Shown: one piece after another, positions 60,112 to 64,000 of the stretch
Numbering within the stretch: the first letter of the stretch is position 1
How the letters are laid out: the number at the start of each line of letters is the position of its first letter
Assembly: GCF_000424625.1 (NCBI RefSeq)
Contig: NZ_AUKG01000002.1
Span: 1-64,000, forward strand
Origin: Conexibacter woesei Iso977N
Lineage (GTDB): Bacteria; Actinomycetota; Thermoleophilia; Solirubrobacterales; Solirubrobacteraceae
Reading direction: 5' to 3'
Length of the DNA: 64,000 bases
The notes under the pieces: model-generated
Told to the model about the DNA's origin: nothing
The model's input: the letters and a program-made list of their open reading frames with translations, nothing else
Database searches by the model: none
Position numbers and translations under genes: made by a program

Positions 60112-60659
60112 CGGCGGTCGGTGTCGTCCTCGTCGAGCTCCGAGACCTGCTCGGAGTCGGCCTCGCCGTCGACGACGGTGGCCTCGTCGGACTCGACCTC
60201 GGCGCTGAAGGCGTCGCCGATCGGATCGGCACGGCCGCTGCCGTGAGTCGCGTTCTCGATCAGCTGGTCCTCCGCGGCCTCGAAGCCCTCGGCCTCGCCG
60301 CCGCCGGCCTCGTAGACGGCCTCGAAGGCCTCGTCGCCGTGGGCGTCGTCCAGGCGCGGGCCGCCGAGGTTGCGTGCCTCGGCCGCCGCGGCGGCCTCCT
60401 CCCTGGCGACGAAGTCGTCGTCGGTGTGGTGGGCGGGCTTGACCTCGGTGTGCGGCGGAGCAGGCGTTTCCGCGGGTGCTGCGGCTTCGGTCGGCGCGGG
60501 CGCCGGAGGTGCGGGCGGCGCGGGCGTGGGGGCGGCGGCCGCGGGTGCGGGCGCCGGCGTCGCGGCGGCGGCCCGGCCGGCGCGGCGCTTCTTCGCGAAG
60601 GCGGCGCCGCCGGCGGCGAGGCCGCCGAGCGCGATCAGTCTCTTGGGGATGCGGGGCAT
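60108..60659 (-). CDS. Hypothetical Ala/Pro- and acid-rich protein
   Basis: 183 aa from the ATG at 60659. A short N-terminal hydrophobic stretch after basic residues (MPRIPKRLIALGGLAAGGAA) could be an anchor. A Pro/Ala linker of about 40 residues leads to a strongly acidic C-terminus (GEADSEQVSELDEDDTDRR). Low complexity makes family assignment impossible. It is translationally coupled to the DUF3891 gene and divergent from the small acidic gene at 60735. Confidence 0.6.
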   Translation of the reverse strand: MPRIPKRLIALGGLAAGGAAFAKKRRAGRAAAATPAPAPAAAAPTPAPPAPPAPAPTEAAAPAETPAPPHTEVKPAHHTDDDFVAREEAAAAAEARNLGGPRLDDAHGDEAFEAVYEAGGGEAEGFEAAEDQLIENATHGSGRADPIGDAFSAEVESDEATVVDGEADSEQVSELDEDDTDRR

Positions 60660-60734
60660 GACGGAATCCGTACCCGATCGGAGGCCGATGCGAAAGGGCT
60701 GCAAGACACACGGACGAGCCGTATCGTCCCCAGC

Positions 60735-60935
60735 ATGAGTGACCACGGAGGAGCCGACCGCGTCGGCGGGGGCGAGGCGAGCCTCGGCGACGCCCAGTCG
60801 TCCAACCCGCCGGACGACGACGACATGATCTACCCGGACGCGTTGCCGCTCGACAGCGACACCGATTACGAGGGCGAGGGCGACCCGCCGCCGGAGGAAC
60901 GGGACAACGAGGATCCGGCGCCGAACGCGCCCTGA
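60735..60935 (+). CDS. Small acidic hypothetical protein
   Basis: 66 aa, very rich in Asp, Glu, Pro and Gly (PPDDDDMIYPDALPLDSDTD) with no hydrophobic core; probably disordered. The start is well supported: TATCGT (60722-60727) lies 7 nt before the ATG, the leaderless geometry. It is divergent from the acid-rich protein at 60108-60659. No function can be given. Confidence 0.55.
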   Translation: MSDHGGADRVGGGEASLGDAQSSNPPDDDDMIYPDALPLDSDTDYEGEGDPPPEERDNEDPAPNAP

Positions 60936-60968
60936 TTCGACACTTCGTCAATCAATAGGTCCGGGGGG

Positions 60969-60997
60969 CTGACCACGGGGCGCTCGACGTGTATGTT
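60969..60997 (+). promoter_or_regulatory. Promoter of the FadR-type regulator
   Basis: CTGACC (60969-60974), a 17-bp spacer and TATGTT (60992-60997) are followed by exactly 6 nt and GTG at 61004. This decides the start: an upstream in-frame GTG at 60989 would lie before the transcription start. GGTC (60958-60961) and GACC (60971-60974) flank the -35 and may be an autoregulatory site. Confidence 0.65.
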
Positions 60998-61003
60998 CCC
61001 GGC

Positions 61004-61780
61004 GTGTTCACGCCGGTGCAGACGCGTCGAACCTTCGAGGAGGCAGCGGAGCAGATCGCGGACAAGGTCCGGATCGGCGAGCTGCGCGTAGGCGACAAGC
61101 TCCCTGGGGAGCGCGCGCTCGCCGCGCAGATGCAGATCTCCCGCCCGACGCTGCGCGAGGCGGTCAGGGTGCTGGTCGACGCCGGGCTGCTCGAGGTCCG
61201 GCGTGGGCCGGGCGGCGGGATGTTCGTCGCTACAGACGTCGTCGGCGTCGAGCTGGTGCGACATCGCAGCTCCCTGCGCCTCGGCGAGGTCGCGGGGGTC
61301 CTGGAGGCGCGACGGATGCTGGAGCCGCGCGTCGCCCAGCTCGCCGCCGTGCGCGCCACCGAGGACGACTTCGCCGCGCTGCAGCGGTCGATCGACGGCA
61401 TGCGCGCCCTGGTCGACGCGGGGCGGGCGCTGAAGCAGGAGGACCGGTTCCTGCAGTTCGACGTCCAGTTCCACCTCGCGCTGGCGCGGGCGTCGGGCAA
61501 CGCGACCGTCGAGTCGCTGATGCGCCTGCTGTTCCGCCAGCTCGAGATCGCGCGCGACATGGCGATGCACCTGCCGCTGGTCCCGGAGTGGACGATCCAG
61601 ATCCACGAGCGGACGGTCGCGGCGGTCCGGTCCGGCGACCTGCTCGAGGTCGAGTCGGTGATGGACGAGCACGTCGGCCAGCTGGAGAAGACGTGGGAGG
61701 AGGAGACGGCGCGGGCGCTCGTGCGGCCGTTGCCGGAGTTCCTGCTGCCGGGCAGCGCGCGGACCAAGCCGGCCGCGTAA
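61004..61780 (+). CDS. FadR/GntR-family regulator
   Basis: 258 aa from the GTG chosen by the promoter geometry. The winged helix lies at about 8-75 (FEEAAEQIADKVRIGELRVG, then MQISRPTLREAVRVLVDAGL) and an all-helical FCD effector domain at about 90-235, with DVQFHLALARASGN providing the His/Asp metal site region. FCD proteins sense organic acids. The next gene on the strand, 95 bp away, encodes an indolepyruvate oxidoreductase, and GGTC/GACC repeats lie in the gap, so control of aromatic amino-acid breakdown is likely. Confidence 0.92.
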   Translation: MFTPVQTRRTFEEAAEQIADKVRIGELRVGDKLPGERALAAQMQISRPTLREAVRVLVDAGLLEVRRGPGGGMFVATDVVGVELVRHRSSLRLGEVAGVLEARRMLEPRVAQLAAVRATEDDFAALQRSIDGMRALVDAGRALKQEDRFLQFDVQFHLALARASGNATVESLMRLLFRQLEIARDMAMHLPLVPEWTIQIHERTVAAVRSGDLLEVESVMDEHVGQLEKTWEEETARALVRPLPEFLLPGSARTKPAA

Positions 61781-61817
61781 CTGACCAGGCGTTTAGAACG
61801 TCGCGGGATGGTGGTAA

Positions 61818-61840
61818 GGTCACCTGACCCATTACGGGTC
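61818..61840. promoter_or_regulatory. Overlapping inverted repeats before the oxidoreductase gene
   Basis: GGTC-acct-GACC (61818-61829) overlaps GACCC-attac-GGGTC (61826-61840). GGTC/GACC half sites are those of FadR-like proteins and recur at 60958-60974 before the regulator gene. Confidence 0.55.
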
Positions 61841-61875
61841 GGGGACTTGGCCAGCGACGGGAGAGAGGGCCGGAC

Positions 61876-64000
61876 GTGCCGCGCACGACGGAGGGCAGCG
61901 CCACCGAGAAGACGCCGACGATCGCCGGTGGCGGCGGTCGGGTCGGAACCTCGAGCTCCGCTCCGGCGAAGCTGCAGCGGCCCGACGTCGCGCTGACCGA
62001 CAAGTACCTGCTGGAGCAGGGGACGGTCTTCCTCTCGGGGACGCAGGCGCTGGTCCGGGTGCTGCTCGACCAGGTGCGCGCCGACCGGCGGCGCGGGCTG
62101 CGGACGGGGACGTTCGTCTCGGGCTACCAGGGGTCGCCGCTGGGGACGGTCGACAAGGAGATCCTGGGGCTGCGTTCGATCGCTTCGGACCATGACCTGC
62201 ACTTCACGCCCGGGCTGAACGAAGAGCTGGCGGCGACCGCGGTCTACGGGTCGCAGCTGGCGCCGTCGCTTCCCGGTCCGCGCGTCGATGGCGTGACCGG
62301 CGTCTGGTACGGCAAGAACCCCGGGCTGGACCGCGCGGCCGACGCGCTGCGCCACGCGAACTTCGCGGGCACGCACCCGCATGGTGGGGCCCTTGCCCTG
62401 GTCGGCGACGACCCGTCGTGCAAGTCCTCCACCTTGCCTTCGGCGGGCGAGGCGACGCTGGCGGCGTTGCACATGCCGACGTTCTTCCCGGGGACGCTGC
62501 AGGAAGTGCTGGATCTTGGTCTGCACGCTGTGGCCTGCTCGCGCGCGTCGGGGCTGTGGAGCGCGATGAAGGTCGTTACCGCGATCGCCGATGCCGCCGG
62601 GACCGTGGCGGTGTGGCCGGAGCGCGTCGGCCCTGTGGTTCCGGAAGTGCTCTGGAACGGTGAGCCGTACCGGCACGTCCCGAACGGGAACCTGCTGGCG
62701 CCCGCGTCGATGGACCTGGAGGCGACGCTGTTCGGGCCGCGGATGGAGATCGCGCGCCAGTACGCGGCGCTGAACCAGCTCAATCCGGTGACGGTGCCGA
62801 CGCGCGACGGGTGGCTCGGCGTGGTCGCGGCAGGCAAGGTGTACTACGAGCTCCTGCAGGCGCTGAGCGACCTCGGGCTCGACCAGCGCGCGCTGGAGCG
62901 CGCGGGCGTCCGGCTGATGAGGGTCGGGATGCTCTACCCGCACGATCGCGACGCGTTCCGGGCGTTCGCCGCGGGTCTCGACGAAGTGCTGGTGGTCGAG
63001 GAGAAGCTCCCGTTCCTCGAGACCGCGCTGCGCGACGCGCTGTACGGGACCGCCGGCGCGCCGCGGATCGTGGGCAAGAGCGATGACTTGGACGCGCCGT
63101 TGCTCTCGCACTGCAGCGACCTCGACGCGGACGCGATCGCGGTGGCCTTCGCGGCGCGGCTGGGGCAACGTGTACGCCTTGATTCCGTGGACGCGCGGGT
63201 GGCGGCGATCGGCGCGCGGGTCGAGACGACGCGGCGCGCGGTGCCGACGCTGGCGCGCACGCCGATGTTCTGCTCGGGCTGCCCGCACAACACGTCGACC
63301 GCGAACCCGGACGACACGCTGCTGGGCGCCGGGATCGGCTGCCACACGATGATCCTGCTGGCGCCCGAGGGCAAGGGGACGATCACCGGCATCACGCAGA
63401 TGGGCGGCGAGGGCGCGCAGTTCGTCGGCATGCAGGACTTCACCGACGCCGAGCACTTCGTCCAGAACGTGGGCGACGGGACGTTCCACCACAGCGCGTC
63501 GCTGGCGATCCGGTTCGCGGCGGCGAGCGGGGCGAACATCACCTACAAGTTGCTGTACAACGACACGGTCGCGATGACCGGCGGGCAGGATGTCATCGGG
63601 CAGCTGAAGATCCCGGAGCTGACGCGCTGGCTGGCGCTGGAGGGCGTCCAGCGGGTGATCGTCACGACCGAGGACACCAAGAAGTACCGAGATGTAGGCC
63701 TCGATCCGATCGCGTCGGTCCGCCACCGCGACGAGCTGGCGGCCGCGCAGGCGGAGCTGGCCAAGGTCGGCGGCGTGACGGTCCTGATCCACGACCAGGG
63801 CTGCGCCGCCGAGCTGCGGCGGATGCGCAAGCGCGGCAAGGCGGAGGAGCCGGCCAAGCGCATCCACATCAACGAGCGCGTGTGCGAGGGCTGCGGCGAC
63901 TGCGGGGCGAAGTCCAACTGCATGTCGGTGCTGCCGGTCGAGACCGAGCACGGGCGCAAGACGCAGATCCACCAGTCGTCGTGCAACAAGGACTACTCGT
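61876..64000 (+). CDS. Indolepyruvate:ferredoxin oxidoreductase (fused type), 5' part
   Basis: At least 708 codons with no stop before the window edge. The GTG follows GAGAGAGGG. The enzyme oxidises aryl-pyruvates to aryl-acetyl-CoA with ferredoxin. N-terminal pyrimidine-binding part: GYQGSPLGTVDKE and GKNPGLDRAADALRHANFAG. Middle: RTPMFCSGCPHNTST; thiamine-diphosphate part: QMGGEGAQFVGMQDFT, NVGDGTFHHSASLAIR and ITYKLLYNDTVAMTGGQ. A 4Fe-4S cluster motif C-x2-C-x2-C lies in VCEGCGDCGAKSNCM near 63895. The gamma-type domain expected next lies outside the window. An N-terminal tail of about 35 Gly/Thr-rich residues is extra. A FadR-type gene precedes it. Confidence 0.95.
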   Translation, partial: MPRTTEGSATEKTPTIAGGGGRVGTSSSAPAKLQRPDVALTDKYLLEQGTVFLSGTQALVRVLLDQVRADRRRGLRTGTFVSGYQGSPLGTVDKEILGLRSIASDHDLHFTPGLNEELAATAVYGSQLAPSLPGPRVDGVTGVWYGKNPGLDRAADALRHANFAGTHPHGGALALVGDDPSCKSSTLPSAGEATLAALHMPTFFPGTLQEVLDLGLHAVACSRASGLWSAMKVVTAIADAAGTVAVWPERVGPVVPEVLWNGEPYRHVPNGNLLAPASMDLEATLFGPRMEIARQYAALNQLNPVTVPTRDGWLGVVAAGKVYYELLQALSDLGLDQRALERAGVRLMRVGMLYPHDRDAFRAFAAGLDEVLVVEEKLPFLETALRDALYGTAGAPRIVGKSDDLDAPLLSHCSDLDADAIAVAFAARLGQRVRLDSVDARVAAIGARVETTRRAVPTLARTPMFCSGCPHNTSTANPDDTLLGAGIGCHTMILLAPEGKGTITGITQMGGEGAQFVGMQDFTDAEHFVQNVGDGTFHHSASLAIRFAAASGANITYKLLYNDTVAMTGGQDVIGQLKIPELTRWLALEGVQRVIVTTEDTKKYRDVGLDPIASVRHRDELAAAQAELAKVGGVTVLIHDQGCAAELRRMRKRGKAEEPAKRIHINERVCEGCGDCGAKSNCMSVLPVETEHGRKTQIHQSSCNKDYS

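Noticed and set aside
60952-63972. Open frame of about 1,000 codons opposite the oxidoreductase and FadR genes
   Set aside because: The plus strand encodes the intact indolepyruvate oxidoreductase with all motifs; the antisense frame has no features and is a GC-skew shadow.

Overview
The window is chromosomal DNA of very high G+C content from a single-membrane-type actinobacterium. Gene content and style (GTG/GTGA/ATGA couplings, TANNNT promoters, urea carboxylase route, SigX5-type sigma factor, CFA synthase, FecR plus CHASE2/HD-GYP pair, indolepyruvate:ferredoxin oxidoreductase) suggest class Thermoleophilia, probably Solirubrobacterales; this placement is inference. No rRNA, tRNA, CRISPR array, transposase or phage gene was seen. 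It looks like ordinary chromosome, densely packed, with most genes in coupled operons and several convergent pairs overlapping at their 3' ends.

Layout. 1-6950: an interspersed repeat, an SDR dehydrogenase, a ChrA-type transporter convergent with a tiny MerR regulator, a winged-helix protein, then a leftward run of upp, a TetR regulator, a degenerate ABC ATPase and a YhgE/Pip membrane protein. 7030-19522: one long rightward nucleoside-salvage cluster: CYTH-cytidine deaminase fusion, purine nucleoside phosphorylase, pyrimidine nucleoside phosphorylase, adenosine/adenine deaminase, a four-gene BMP-type nucleoside ABC importer, deoxyribose-phosphate aldolase, an aldehyde dehydrogenase and a shortened aldehyde dehydrogenase without catalytic residues. 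Together they import nucleosides, release bases and sugar phosphate, and pass deoxyribose to aldehyde/acetate metabolism; upp on the other side of the shared promoter region recycles uracil. 19533-19973 holds three 150-bp tandem repeats.

20039-26168: small proteins, a DksA/TraR zinc finger, a SigX5-like sigma factor, an SDR, a flippase-like membrane protein, and a 14-TM MFS exporter divergent from its TetR regulator across three copies of a palindromic operator. 26165-35223: a complete leftward urea amidolyase-type operon (GntR/UTRA regulator, APC permease, two DUF1989 urea carboxylase-associated proteins, urea carboxylase, allophanate hydrolase); a 47-bp palindrome lies in frame inside the urea carboxylase gene. 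35306-41605: secreted beta-propeller protein, RsbW-like kinase, EamA transporter, Lrp regulator, AbrB-family membrane protein and CFA synthase. 41668-42182 is a cluster of palindromic repeats related to the one at the window start.

42185-51460: SNF2/SMARCAL1-like ATPase, a large unrecognised membrane protein with a duplicated Asp/His motif and its divergent MerR regulator, a GATase-like protein, and an ECF sigma locus in which a membrane protein and a divergently encoded exported protein share a homologous outer domain. 51496-60935: alpha/beta hydrolase, CHASE2-HD-GYP and FecR proteins, MBL-like protein, MMPL transporter, glycosyltransferase-like protein and small unknowns. 61004-64000: FadR-type regulator followed by an indolepyruvate:ferredoxin oxidoreductase gene cut by the window edge.

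A general feature is a TANNNT box 6-8 nt before many start codons, implying leaderless transcripts; it fixes several start sites here.
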